Of a stretch of DNA of 64,000 nt, positions 24,684 to 36,918 are shown piece by piece. The DNA is taken from positions 15,493,001 to 15,557,000 of the forward strand of contig NC_059476.1 in assembly GCF_018139145.2 (NCBI RefSeq), read 5' to 3'. The first letter of the stretch is position 1, and every line of letters begins with the position of its first letter. The notes under the pieces were generated by a model, which did not search any database, was not told where the DNA came from, and saw only the letters and a list, made by a program, of their open reading frames with translations. Origin of the DNA: Gymnogyps californianus. Lineage: Eukaryota; Chordata; Aves; Accipitriformes; Cathartidae. The position numbers and the translations under genes were made by a program.

Positions 24684-27454
24684 GTTTGGGGCAGTTTGGG
24701 CTCAGCAGGTGCTTTTTCCGCTGTGAAACCATGACAGCACAAGGCCAGAGATGCCCTCGCTGAAAGAGCCGAGCAGCCTTGGCTTGTCCATGGAGCCTGA
24801 TCCCTTGAAACTGGGTTCAAGAGGCTGCACCAGTGGCCTCAGAGCTGGGGTAGCAGGACAGGCGGCTTGGCTGGTGCTCAGCCTGCTCTCGGCCCCTCCG
24901 TTCGGGATGCCAGCCCCGCTTGTGCACGGAGAGCCTGGAGGGACCCGCGCGCAGCCGCATCACACCGAAGCGTCCTGCAGGATGGGCTGTTTCTGCAGCG
25001 TTGACAGATGCATTCAGACCCTGCAGCCCTGGGGATGCCGGTGCAAAGGACTCCTGCCCACCAAGCCCTGCACCGAGCATTTGCACGGCTGCAGAGGAGC
25101 TCAGCCGTGGTTATAACCATCAGTGATGTCTTGCAAGAAACCTCCCCCTGCAAAGGCATGGCCAGCAGTAGGTATTTTCCCGCCGCAGGGACTTGCTCTG
25201 CCTCTCTCCCCTGCAGAGCTTTCTGTACGCAGCCAGGGTTTCGCTCAGACTGTGTCTCTGAGCTCGGGCTCCCCTTCCACCTGCCTGGCTATTTTTATCC
25301 CATGTCAGATTTTCACATCCTTTGAGACCTTCTGCCCTCTGGCCACGTGGATAGAAATTGGGTGAGATTTCATAAGTTACCAGGACAGGGGAGAAATGGA
25401 AATGAATGGGGGACATGCATGGGAGTTCGGCCGGTGTGACCACCAGAGGTGGCATTTACCCCTCTGGAGCAACTCCTTCTGCTCCTGAAGAGATGCTGAA
25501 GGCAGCACGTACCCCACGCAGCTCTCCACTAAGCGTGCTCCAGCAGCACAAACCAGTCCCCTCCGTGCTGGTGGCCCTGGAGGAAGCGTGGCCAGGGGGG
25601 AAGGGAGTCTCTCAGGTTGTTTTTCCCCTCAAGGTTCCTGTTTCCCCTCCAGCCCTGGTCCATGGCTGCTGGCAGCCCTCTCCATAGCTTTGCAGAGGGA
25701 GCAAAATGGATGGGTGGGGCTGAAGGAGCCCGGGAGATGGAGCAGGGCTGAGGAGAGGGGGGCACAGGGAGGCAGGGGTGCCCCCTCGTTCTGCTGCCGG
25801 CACAGCCCTGCCTGCCAGCAGCCCTGAAGCTCTTTGGGAGCCAAATCTGCTGGCGGGGAAGGGAGGAAAACCGCAGGGCTGAGTCACTCCTCCAAAGGCA
25901 TTTGCATCTGGGTAAGTTCCAGTCGAGTCCCCCTCCTGCTACCTCTGTGCAGGGCGTCATGGGTGGCTTACAGGAATGGCCGCATCCTTTCCCCCTAGGA
26001 CAGAGCCTCCCTGGCCAGTCACGCTCGGCCAGCGGCTGGGTGGAAATCCGGCTCCGGCGGATTTCCATTGGAAGGCAGGAAGGCTTCCCAGCAGGGAAAG
26101 CTGCACTGGTGAAGCAGAAGCGAGAGCAAAGGCGAGCGGGCCTGCGGGGAAGCCGAGCCTTTTACCAGAAACGGGAAAGTGGGGTGCTGCCTTTCAGCAT
26201 CTCCCAAAAGTGGGCAGGCTGGAGGTGGTCCCCCTCCGAGCTTTGCATTAGCAAACAGGGCAGGATTTGGGGTGACAGTCTGCAGGTGCTGGCCCCAGCC
26301 CAGCGGATGCTGCTCCAGGGATTTAGGCTAGCGGAGGAGCGGCTTGCAAGGAGGATGCAGGGCTGGGAGTACCCCGAACGCCGCCCCAGCACCCGCAGAA
26401 GCCCGTGTTTTTGGCAGGGGTGGTGGAGGGGTTGGAGGAAAGGCAGTAGAGCTGGAGTGTGCCACCAACAGTGGTGGCTGGCAGGGGCAGAGGAGCCACC
26501 CCGAAGGTCACAGGGTGGAAACGGCTTCTCCAGGAATGAAAGCGCCGCAAAAGGGCATCTAAAGGCTTGGCATTTATTCCCCCTCAGAAACGTCTTGGGG
26601 GGCTTCTCCCTACGCTCTGCACCCAGGGCTGACATTTCCCCAAGGTTTAAATCCCCCTGATGGGCAAAACCATGTTCCTGCCTGAAAAGAGCCTTGCCAG
26701 GGTCAGGTGCTGTGCGTGGCTAGAGCAGGATGGGTCCCAGGATGGGTCCCAGTCCAGGGCTGGGCTCAGGCATCTCAAGGTGAGATCAGTGCCCGTGTCC
26801 AGATCTGGGATGCATCACACAGTGCCGGAGCTCTGTGCACCATCTCGGTGGCATCCGACCTCCCGCTCCTCCCTCTAGCGGCTAAAATCCTGGCATCGCC
26901 CGGGGCTGGGGCACAGGGGTGCAGGGGCACCCTTCCCCCCCGATTGTCCCCATGCTGGGACATTGGGGGGGTGATCCCAGTCCCTGCCAGCCCTCCTGAC
27001 AGGGATGCTCCTGCTTGCCCCAGGTCTCATCTGAGAGATGGAGCTTTGCAGAAGGATTTTGGATTAGGGACCACGTTACATGTGATGGGAAGCTTTTGCC
27101 TGGTGCGGGGCAGGCATCATGCTGGTTCCCACACTGCTCCATGCCCACAAATGCCTGATGAGGAACAGCAAGGGAAATGTCAGCTCATCTCTAAGTAATT
27201 CCTCTCAGCTGGCCTTGCAATTAATCCCTTGGAAAAAAAATAAAGATTTTGGGCTTAGCCAGCACTGCTCTTTGCAAACGATGCCCTCATCTTGTAACTA
27301 GGGCACAGTGGGAGGCGAGAGCCAGTTAGCTCTTAGCTAGCATCAAGCTTTTCGCAGACAGCGCGAGGCAGATGTGATGAGCCTGCTGTGATGCCGGGCT
27401 CCTCCCCGGGTGGGCTGCTCTCCTGCTGGGGTGGGGAAAGGAGCCTGCAGAGTG

Positions 27455-27522
27455 GGCAGCGAGGGGTGCACGGCAGCGAGGGGTGCACGGCAGCGAGGGG
27501 TGCACGGCAGCAAAGGATGCAC
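27455..27522. repeat. 17-bp minisatellite, four copies
   Basis: The unit GGCAGCGAGGGGTGCAC is repeated head to tail at 27,455, 27,472, 27,489 and 27,506. The first three copies are identical and the fourth differs at two positions. A partial GCACGGCAGC follows. Such an array is likely to vary in copy number between individuals. Confidence 0.9.
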
Positions 27523-30500
27523 AATGCACGGCAGCTCGCCTGCATCCAGCGACCCAGCTTGGGGCACGCTGGGGCTTTCTTTCCCCTCCACACCCCATAA
27601 GCATTGTGCAGGTGTGTGGACCACAGGTTTGCTCCTGCACTTGTGGTTTGCTGCAGGACAAGTTGGGAGGACGTGGAGAAGGAGGTGCAGAGCTGCGGCT
27701 CCTCAAGCCAGGAATTGGTGCCTGTCGCTCCCGGAAATCCAGTTGGGATCCACCCACTGTTTACAGAGGAAAGTGCAGTGAATCATCTGTGTGGGGAAGG
27801 AAAACACACCAAACTTGGGCCTTTTTAAGCTTTCCGGGCAAGTGAACGCTGCCAGGAGAGCACCTGATTGGGAGCAGACCCGGCTCAGCAGCCCGGATGC
27901 CCTCGGGATGGGTGCAAGGGCTGGCTCTGCATGGATGGGTCTGTGTCCTGGGACAGGGCACCCATTTCTACCTCAGCCCAACAAATATGGGTGGCTAAAC
28001 CCATCGCAGCCAGCAGCAGCAGTGCTCTGGTCCCCACAGGCCAGCCCAGTGGGGCTCCCAAAGTGCGGTTTGCCAGGCAGATGTCCTGGCTGGCGGGAAA
28101 GAGGTGACACTTGGAAACAAATGCTCTTCTCTAGACATGCGAGTAGGAAAGGATTGGTCTGGATATGGGTTTGCTATAGCAAGGACCAGGCTGCTACAGC
28201 TGCCTGAGCACAGGGGTGCAGAGCCCTTGGAGACGACCTGGGGTGCTCCACCTGGCCTGGACACAGGTCTGCTCAGGTGCTCTGATGTCTCTGCCAGCCC
28301 CCCGGGCTGTCTCAGGTGCCCTCTGGTGCTAGGTAGGTGCTCAGGCAGCAAAACTGAGCCCTCAGCATCACACACAAGGAAAGGTTACTTCCATCTGCGA
28401 TAAATGACATGTGAGGAGAGGTTTTTGCGTCCGCAAAGAGCTGTGTTACCTTCCAGCTGCGGCAGCCGGGGCAACCACTCTCCCCACGGATGTGGCCTTA
28501 AACCAAGCTGCCCAGTGCTGAGACCTGTGTGCTGTGCCCCCAGGGCTGCAGCAGAAGGGGAAGGTAACGCTGGATTCATTTAGCACCTGGAGAGCATTTG
28601 GGATGGAGTCTGGGCCTCGTTAGGATCTGCCAGTGGGAGATGGGAAGGGCAGACTGCAGGCACCTGTAGTCAGCAAATAAAGGTCATGGCAGGCAAACCT
28701 AGCAGCTTGCTGCTGGATCCCTGGTGTGGCTCTGGGGAAAGCTGAGTCCCTCCCGGAGGTGTGCTCTGGGGTCTTCAGAAAGTTGCCAGGAGCAGAAGGT
28801 GGAGGTAAGTGGGGACATAAGGGGAAAAGACTCCTAAAAACCAGCTGGGACCCTAGGCAGAGGTGGCAGCAGCTGCTGCATGTGCTGAGTGGGTGGCAAA
28901 GGGCTGACCTGGCACAGGGGCTACAGCTGTGATGCCACCCTGGCTGCCAACCCAGCTTTGGGCCCCTTTGGGGTTAGTGAGGTTACACCTGCCAGAGAGG
29001 ACAGGAGCAGCTGGATCACGCACAGGGTGTTGAAGTGCAGCAGCAGCGAAGCTGGAGCAGAGACCTTAAAGAAGCCTGGGCTTCTTCGCATCCCAAGCCA
29101 GAGCTGATGCCCCAGGCGAAGGGGAAATGTTCAGCATTCATGGCTAAGTTAGAGGAATCAGAAAAAATTGTGGGCTGATGGAGATGTTACCCTTCAATAC
29201 AAACACAGGTGTATCAGCCCTGCATGCTGAGGGAAGGTTTGTGGCTGGATGGAGCTGGAACAGCAGAAGGTGCAGAAGAGAGCTCCTGGGCAGACCCTGC
29301 ATGTGAAGGGTGCAGCTGAAAGACACAAAGTTAGAATTTAAAAATAAAAAAAGATGCCGTGGGCCTCAGGGTGCAAATCCAGTGACCTGCTGCCCATCAG
29401 GTGTGGTTTCAGGAGTGACAGGTCCTCCTCGTGGCAGAGAGGCAGAAAGCTGTGGCGGCTCTGCAGGGACATGGCCACTGGGGTTAGTAACGTGGCCATG
29501 CCGAAACGTGGCTGGGAGCGGGCACTAGAGGGCTGCACACTCACATTATTGCTGTCAGAAGTGCCTCAAACTGCACAGCCTGGCCTGGAAATGCTGATTA
29601 ATTTCTGCTAGACTTAGTGACCTGATAGAGGGAAGTGACTCTCTTTGAAGAGCTAGCAATTACCCACTACATGGCTAGGGTGGTGATGTCTCTTCATTTT
29701 AATTGCACTTTTCCCAAGCTCTGCTGCTGCCTAGGCAAACTTACAAGGTGAAAAGAAGCAAGTTGTGCTTGGGCTTGTTGCTGAGGGGTGTGTGCTGAGC
29801 TTGCCCAGTTCCCTTAGCCCTTGGAAGCTGCTCCAGCAGAGCCCTTGCTCCCAGGAAAGCTGCGTCCTTGCCAGAAGCAGTGGGCTCCTTGGCTTGTTTA
29901 TTGTAGGTAAGCAGTGGCTGGGGATGGTGCAGGCATGGCTGATCCTGCCTCAGGTCTGGGTGATCCACTGGGTTCCCTCCTAACATGGATTTCTAGGGAA
30001 CCTGGCAGCACTGAAAAGGTGGAAAATTAAGGTGTGCTTACTCAGAGTCATCTATCTCAAGTAATTTTGGAGCAATGTTCACATGACCACTTATGTCCAC
30101 TGCTGTATTTTTTTTTTTTTACCTGTTTCTGGTCTTTCTGTTCCCCTGCAGGAAGTCCCTGCTGCTTTGGGGCCAGCTGTGGCCCCCTCCACCTCATTTG
30201 CAAGCCTTCATGTTAATTTGCTGTACTGAGACCTTCCAGGAGCTCCCACTTTGGTGCAGTTCTGCATTTTGCTCTCAATAACCTTTCAGTGTGCCCACAC
30301 TCTTGTAGATGGACCTGCCCTGGCATTCTGGGTGTCTTCTATGCAAGATGAAAGTCTGGCTGCAGTTTGAGCACCCTATGAGAAGTCATCTCCAGATCCT
30401 GCATGAAAGCCTGCATTAGCAAGCTTGAGACCATGCAGCCTCACCCCATCTTCAGGGGAGCCCTGTGCCCCCATCAAGTGCTGTCCCTGGCCAGGAGCAG

Positions 30501-32469
30501 ACCATAGAAATCCTGGTGGTTTTGTTAATGCACCTCAAGGTATGTGAGATGTTTGCTTTTAGCTGACTGAACACTGTCTCTGGGTCGTCTCCCCGCTCTG
30601 CGCTGCTGAGAGCAGAGGATGAAAATGCTCCCCTTGGTGCCTGCTCTTGCCCTCAGCTGCGTGGTAAGTACTGAAAGCATCTCACAGCCTTCCCTCCTTT
30701 AAGCAGGGCTGTTCAAGGTCTTGCTTCTTGTCTCCTGTCAAGTGTCCTGGCCAGGGTACTGTATCATATGGTAAGAACAGCAGCAAATTTAGCCTGCTTT
30801 CCTTTCCTCAGTTTGCCTTGCTGTAATAAACCAGCTCATTTTGAAGCTGAGGTCTGCGCTGTAAAACACTTCTGAGACCTGCTGGAGGCACCAAACCCAG
30901 GGAGAACAGCACTGCCTTTCTGACCAGATCCCCCTCTGCGAACTAACGAACACTGTTTGGGGAGTATGGCTGGCTTCTTTCACGTAGCACATGGATAAGT
31001 CTTCAGGTGCCTCATGAGAGACTTGGGTTGTCCTCAAGTATACAGCAGCAACAGCGTGAACTGATGTACTCTGCACGTTTGTACCCTGGAGGGGGAGGAT
31101 GAAGTTAAAACCTCTGTCCTCAAAGGTGTCAGTGACATGGGAGGAAGGTATTTGTCAGAGATGGTCTCCATATGAGCTCATCAGGCTTTGAATCCTGCCT
31201 CGTCCTACCTTGTAATAACCTGGTTGGCCAGGGGGGGAAAAAAGGAAAATCAATGGTTTTGTCCCCAGAAGCCTGATATAAATGGAGTGGGGGGAAAGAA
31301 CTGCACGAATAGCTGGGGATGAGGGAATGTCTGCAGATACTGCTCAGGGCACTGATAGAGCATTAAGGTAAGGGAAGAAAAAGCACTTGCTTGGGAGATT
31401 AGGTAAAAATCAACCTGCCTGTGCTAGGCTCATGATGTCTTTGGGAGGATTCATTAATACTTTTGTGAGTTAAACCCTACAGTTTTCACAGCACTAGCAA
31501 GTGTTTGTGTTCCTCCAATAAAAGAATATTTTCAATTTCATTGTACTGTCAGCACAAGCTCACTGATGAGTACACAAGGAATCCTAAATCAGATTTGCTT
31601 GATGCTATATCAGACTGGATTATCATATTTATTGCCTCTTTGAAAACTTGAAGCTTTCAGTTTCAGTCCAGATTAAGGACTTGTAATCTCTGATCTACAC
31701 TTCAGTAAATGGTACCTGGGAAAAGCAGGCCAGTCACTTCAGAAACCATTTGTTGTACATTGAATCCTTAGGGTTAGCATAATTTTCCTCTCACATGAAA
31801 ATAGATCTTGAGTGTTGCTATGTTTGCAAAGACTCTTCTGAGCTTAATTGCTTTCTCTTAGCAGTGTTTAATTCGTATCAATCTTCTGATGAGAATAAAC
31901 CCATCCTTTTTGATTGTTACAGAGCCCTCATGAAAGTGGAGTGATGGAGGAAGTGTAAGAGGAAGCACCCTGAACCCCATGCAACCAAGTGTTGGTGGGT
32001 CACTGCAGGTGTGACTGCTTGAGTTGCTCGTGCTGGGAGAGTCCAGGGAGAGCGTAGCTGTGTCAGGTGGGAGCAGATGTTTAAGACTGGTATTTTTTTT
32101 ACTGCTTGGTAGATGAATTGTGATGCGGCTTTATAGAAGTACTTGACCTCTGTTTTCCTGTGACATGGTGACCATATTTACTTGGCAATGCTGGTGTTGG
32201 TGGGCAGAAGGGAATCTGTGCACACCCCCCAAAGCTAAACTGCCTGTGAGATGGGCTAGCTGATATAATAGTAATGGGAGCAGTATGAGATGTGATTATC
32301 CTTTTTCATACAGAAGGCATTTGATTTTGCTAGGTAAAAACTTGGATTTATTGCCTAAGTTTGTGTGCAGTATTTGAAGTGGATGGAGTTCTAACAATGT
32401 TTGTGATGAGAGTATTTTGCTAAGACATCTTGAAAGATCACTGTGATCCAAAAGAGGCTGTTAACAGTA

Positions 32470-32545
32470 ATAATTTCAGTGTGTAACTCAGGCTTAACCG
32501 CTGGAACAGGGTACCCAAAGGTACTGCTGGAAAGATTGCTATGTG
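32470..32545 (+). mobile_element. Possible degraded CR1 LINE fragment
   Basis: The CTGGAACAGGGTACCCA stretch resembles the part of avian CR1 3' ends that usually reads CTGGAACAGGCTGCCCA. The match is short and its borders are not visible, so this is a weak call. Confidence 0.3.
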
Positions 32546-34803
32546 GGGCTGTAAAGGAATATGTATGTTAGGCATGCTGGAATTCAGAAAAAACATTTGT
32601 CGAAAGGCTGTTCAGACCTTTCCCAAGCTGCCTGTACCTGCTGCCTGTTGGTTACCTTGTCCCACCAGCTGAGCGATCAGAGAATAGTGGGGGAAAATTG
32701 CTAGTCAGGTTTTGCTCTGTAAGAGCTTCTTACTGATATTAGTAAGAAATAAGAGGCAAAGTTAGTATTTTTCTGCCAAAGGAAACATTCTTGGCTTTGT
32801 GTGGTGGTCTAAGTGGGACCCTAAAAAGTGACAAGTGCTTGTGGGTTCCTTGTCTAATCTGACCGTCAAACTACAGAAGAAACTACAGAAAAGTTGTATT
32901 GTAGTAAAAGGGATAATGGGGTATGTAGGACACTCGGGATCTGTTTTGTCTGGGATGATTGCTCGTGTGGAGCAGGAGGGAGAAGAACCTGAATTTGTTT
33001 CATGTCCTGGAATGAGAAAAGCAGAAGGGCTGGGAATTGGATGTGAAACGAGCTGGCATGTGGCTTTGAACATGCAGTGAAGTGCTGTGTGTGGATGCGG
33101 TGGTCAGCAGTGGAACACCCCATGTGGGACTGAATACCAGCTGCCTGTGGGTACTCTGCTCTGCGGGTGCAGGACGCATTTGCATGTGGATGCAAAAGAA
33201 ACCCTTTATTTCTTATCCTGGAGTTCAGCTCTGCAGAACAGGCAGAGACCATTAGACCCCATAGACTGACCTCCCATCTTTCACAGGCCGTACAATTTCT
33301 TCATGTTTCTCTTGACATTAGCCCACTGATTTATGCTAAAGTACATATTTTTTTCCAAAAAGACAGATCTGAAGACATCAGGAAATGAGAAAACCAAAAC
33401 TTCCCCTGATAATTTGTTCTACTTGTTAACCACTGGCACTCTTTTCCTGTTTCTTATTTCTCATTTCAGTCTGCCTGGTTTCTGATCCTAAACATTAGCT
33501 CCTGTTATAGATATCAAGAGTAAATAAAAATGCCTTCTAGAATAGTACCTGCTTTCTTTTCAGAATGTGGGGTATGGTAATTAAATCTTTTCAATTTGTC
33601 TTGGTTTTGCAGAAGGCTGGGGTTTAGTGCTATTGCTGCTGGGGAAAAAGCAAATCCCATCCCATCCCTTCCCTCACAGCTGGTTTGTGCCCTCCCTCTC
33701 ACACCCACATGTATGCAGCCCTGTAGTGCAGCAGGGCAGGGAACTGGTTCTGTTGAAATATATAAACTTTCTTCTTGTTGCCTCTGGGTTATTTTCAGTT
33801 TGCAGGCTGCTTGCCACAGGGCTGTATGGATGTCTGGTGGTACGGTGCTGAGCCCAGCATGGTGAGGAGGAGGCTGGAAGTGTTCCAGGTGGGATGTTGT
33901 TGCAGCAGAGCCCCCTTTCAGGGATCAAACTGCCACCAAAGCCATTTGCTGAGGGATGCTTTTCCAGTCCTCAAATTAAAAGAAAAGCGAAAGGCTGCTG
34001 TGTTTGGCCAGTGCCTAACACAACCAGCCTTGTTTGCAGTGCTACATAAGAAACAACAACAAAACAGTTATCAATAATAATGAAGCAATCAAGCTTTCTC
34101 GAGTGTATGAGAGTGAAAAATGCCTTCCTTGCCTGACAAGAAAATGGTTTTGCTTCCTTGCCTTTGAAGGGCCACAGCTGCTCACTCTGAGGGCACAAAT
34201 ACGGGAAGAGCAAGCACATACTGCAAATGTACACCCTGTTCCTCTCGAAGGGCTTGGCTGATAGGTAGAAGGAACACACACAAACCGTTTGCAATAAATA
34301 TTTCTGCCAGGATCAACCCAACTGAGGCGCAAAGGTGAATTAACTTACAGAAACTTGGTTAAATTAAAGCACATATGAGCTGGATCTATTGGTGGGAAAA
34401 TGCATAAAGATCTTTGTTTCTACACACACACACTCATTTCAGTCAAAACAATCTGGGTTAGCAAAAAGTCTAATAAGCCAGGAAAAGCTACTTTGATGGA
34501 AATGGGTGAAGGTGCACTTACAGTACTAGGACAGGAGAGCTGAGGCAGTGGCAGCCTTTAGCAGAGGGCAGAGAGCAATGAACTGTCTTGCGTGGCTGTG
34601 GCTGATAAGGAACATGGATGAAACTGATTGAATTGATTAGAGTCTTATGTTTACAAGTTAAACTCTTCCCTAAGAAGGAATTAAAGGGAATGCCTTTGGC
34701 CCAGCTGAGGGAAATGTAAGAATACCTACTAAGTTATAACCATTTCTTACATTTTTGTGGCCCATTTAAGGAAGCTGTAAATGTTTCATGCTTTGTATGA
34801 CTC

Positions 34804-35222
34804 TGTCCTGGATTTGGCTGGGATAGAGTTAGTTTTCACAAGAAGCTGGGAGGGGACACAGCCAGGATAGCTGACCCAAACTAGCCAAGGGGATATTTGA
34901 TACCATATGATGTCATGCTCAGGATATAAACTGGAGGAGCTGGCCGGGAGGGTAGGAGGGATCGCGGCTTGGGAACATGTTGGGCATCGGGTTCCAGGTG
35001 GTGACCAATTGCATTGTGCATCACTCTCTTCGTATACTCTTTTATTAGTATTATTGTTGTTATTATTTCTCTCCTTGTGTTGTCCTATTAAACTGTCCTT
35101 ATCTCAGCCCATAAGTTTTTACCATTTTTTCCCGATTCTCCTCCCTATCCCACCAGGGGATGGAGAGGAGTGAGCGAGCGGCTGCGTGGTGCTTAGTTGC
35201 CAGCTGGGCCTAAACCATGACA
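34804..35222 (+). mobile_element. Solo LTR, ERVL-like, copy 1, internally deleted
   Basis: A 419-bp solo LTR beginning TGTCCTGG and ending CCATGACA, flanked by a perfect 5-bp target-site duplication GACTC (34,799-34,803 and 35,223-35,227). A TATAAA box lies at 34,925-34,930 and an ATTAAA polyadenylation signal at 35,087-35,092. Compared with the 611-bp copy at 61,725, about 145 bp are missing in the upstream (U3) part, between the GATAGAGTTA segment and the AAGAAGCTGGGAGG segment. The 5-bp duplication and TG...CA ends fit ERVL-like (class III) elements; the exact family name needs a repeat library. No internal retroviral genes are present, so this is the product of LTR-LTR recombination. Confidence 0.92.
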
Positions 35223-36867
35223 GACTCAACTCTACCATCTCATAGTTTTAACAAAGGAAATGCTTTCTCAATGAGTTCATGCTGTATCATGCTTTGTATA
35301 TTAAAAAAATCCTCAATTTCTTCAAGGCTATTACATGAAAACAAAGATTTTTAGAGTAAAAAGCCTCTATGACTTTTCTATAAACAAGATAATTAAAATG
35401 TTAATAATTACAAGTTAATTATAAAATGGGGCTGTCACACAATATAAATTTAAAGGCATAGCTGAGCTCCAAACGATTTCATTATCAGAGATGATATTCA
35501 GATAATCAAACTCAGCTAGCCTGTTGAAAATACTAATCGTGTACCTAGAAATGGAGTTTCTAAGGATTAAATTGTCAACAGGGGTTTTAGAAGGTCACTC
35601 ATATTTCCCAAGGCTTATTTTGAAACTGTACCAGTTTGTCTTAGCTCAGGGTTTGACCTGTGGATCAGCACAGACTGTTCATGTAGATGCCAGAGCCAAC
35701 AGTTCATTAAGTGGCAGAAAAGCTACAGAGAAAAACACCTATGGGTGTCCCAGGGTGGCTCTCCAGTGTAACTCTGAAATTAGATAGAACCAGGTTTGGT
35801 TGGGAGCAGGATGCTGTAGTGGAGGGAGCCTGTTTTAGTAATGCTCAGAGTGATGAAAACATGGGGGGGGGGGGGGCGGGACAGGACACCAATTATCTCT
35901 CCTCTTTAGCCAAGCTGGGGATAATGAATGTAGGAATTGAACAGTAAAGAGAAGCAGGTGAGGAATAATCTAAGAAGAATTGATTTTTTTTAATTTCCTG
36001 AGACAATATACCTAAAGGTCCTTGTGGAGAAATGACTTCCTGCAAGACCATTGACAGTTCTTCCAAATTTAGGTCTCAGAGGGCCAGGAGGCAGAACTGC
36101 AGCCAGCTACTCAACTGCTGCTGCAGCTGAAGTGGATGCCTGCTGCACTGATAAGAGAAACATACTAAAACTTTAATATTAGTTTGTTTTCAACCCAGAC
36201 AGAAGATGGTGCAAGGCCCTGGTCCTGGCTTGTTAGGCTAGTTATCAGCTTGTTATGAGAACTGCCTGTGTGAAGTGGAGTTTGGGACCAGGCGCTGTTT
36301 GTTATGATTCCCAGTTTAAGTGTGAGATAGCAGCAAAGGCTTTGAAAATACAGTCATGGGTTGAAAGCAGAGAGAGAAAGAGAGAACCACAAACAACTTA
36401 TTCATGATTGATTATTGAAAAAGTGTAGCCTTGAGAGCTGGGAAGAGACTGCTTTTGCCTTAAGGAAGGAAGAAGCTGCTTAGCAAATGGGAGGGGGGAA
36501 CAAAGCCAGGTAAGCATGTGATAAAAGCATGTGCCAGAGCCTAGGAAAGTAACCTCCCTTCCCCGGGAGCCTTGCAGCACGCTGTCCAGAGGCAGAGACC
36601 AAGGGCTGGCCACTAGCTAGAAATTCAACAAGCTTAGAGGGATAAGATCTCCAGTTTGGGCTGGGGAAGAAAGAGGTGCCTACTTCAGCTTTGACTGTCC
36701 TTGTTGAAGAGCTCTGGGGCCTGAAAACGTCTACGACTTAGACCATCACAGGTCATAGTTGCCAGTACTGACTGTACAGCGTCAGCTCTGTGGTACTGAA
36801 TGCTCACAGCTAATTTAGGATAAAGGACTGGCTGATTTGAATATATGATGATCATGTGGATCACCAC

Positions 36868-36918
36868 TGGGGATTGGACTAGATGATCTTCAAAGTTCTC
36901 TTCCAACCCATTCTGTGT
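36868..36918 (+). mobile_element. CR1 LINE 3'-end fragment
   Basis: The GGATTGGACTAGATGATCTT stretch followed by CTTCCAACCCATTCTGTG is the hallmark 3' end of chicken-repeat-1 LINEs. The tail is diverged and lacks the usual ATTCTATG repeats. The 5' extent is unclear and may reach back toward 36,690. Confidence 0.8.

Larger units (their letters stand above)
14566..29700. other. GC-rich region without recognisable genes
   Basis: About 15 kb of high-GC sequence. Long open frames occur on both strands and overlap one another, as expected where stop codons are rare. None has recognisable domains, clean splice sites or a conserved look. Visible content: two inverted repeats (16,377-16,432 and 24,643-24,683), a 17-bp minisatellite (27,455-27,522), a purine-only tract (about 23,325-23,366), a CAGG run near 18,535, and CpG-denser patches near 20,960-21,290 and 23,560-23,720. 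An AT-rich patch at 20,650-20,770 carries TAATTA and GATTA homeodomain-type sites. It may be regulatory DNA; no exon is supported. Confidence 0.55.

Noticed and set aside
29470..29500. CATGGCCAC...GTGGCCATG inverted repeat
   Set aside because: Only 9 bp; several such pairs are expected by chance in 64 kb.
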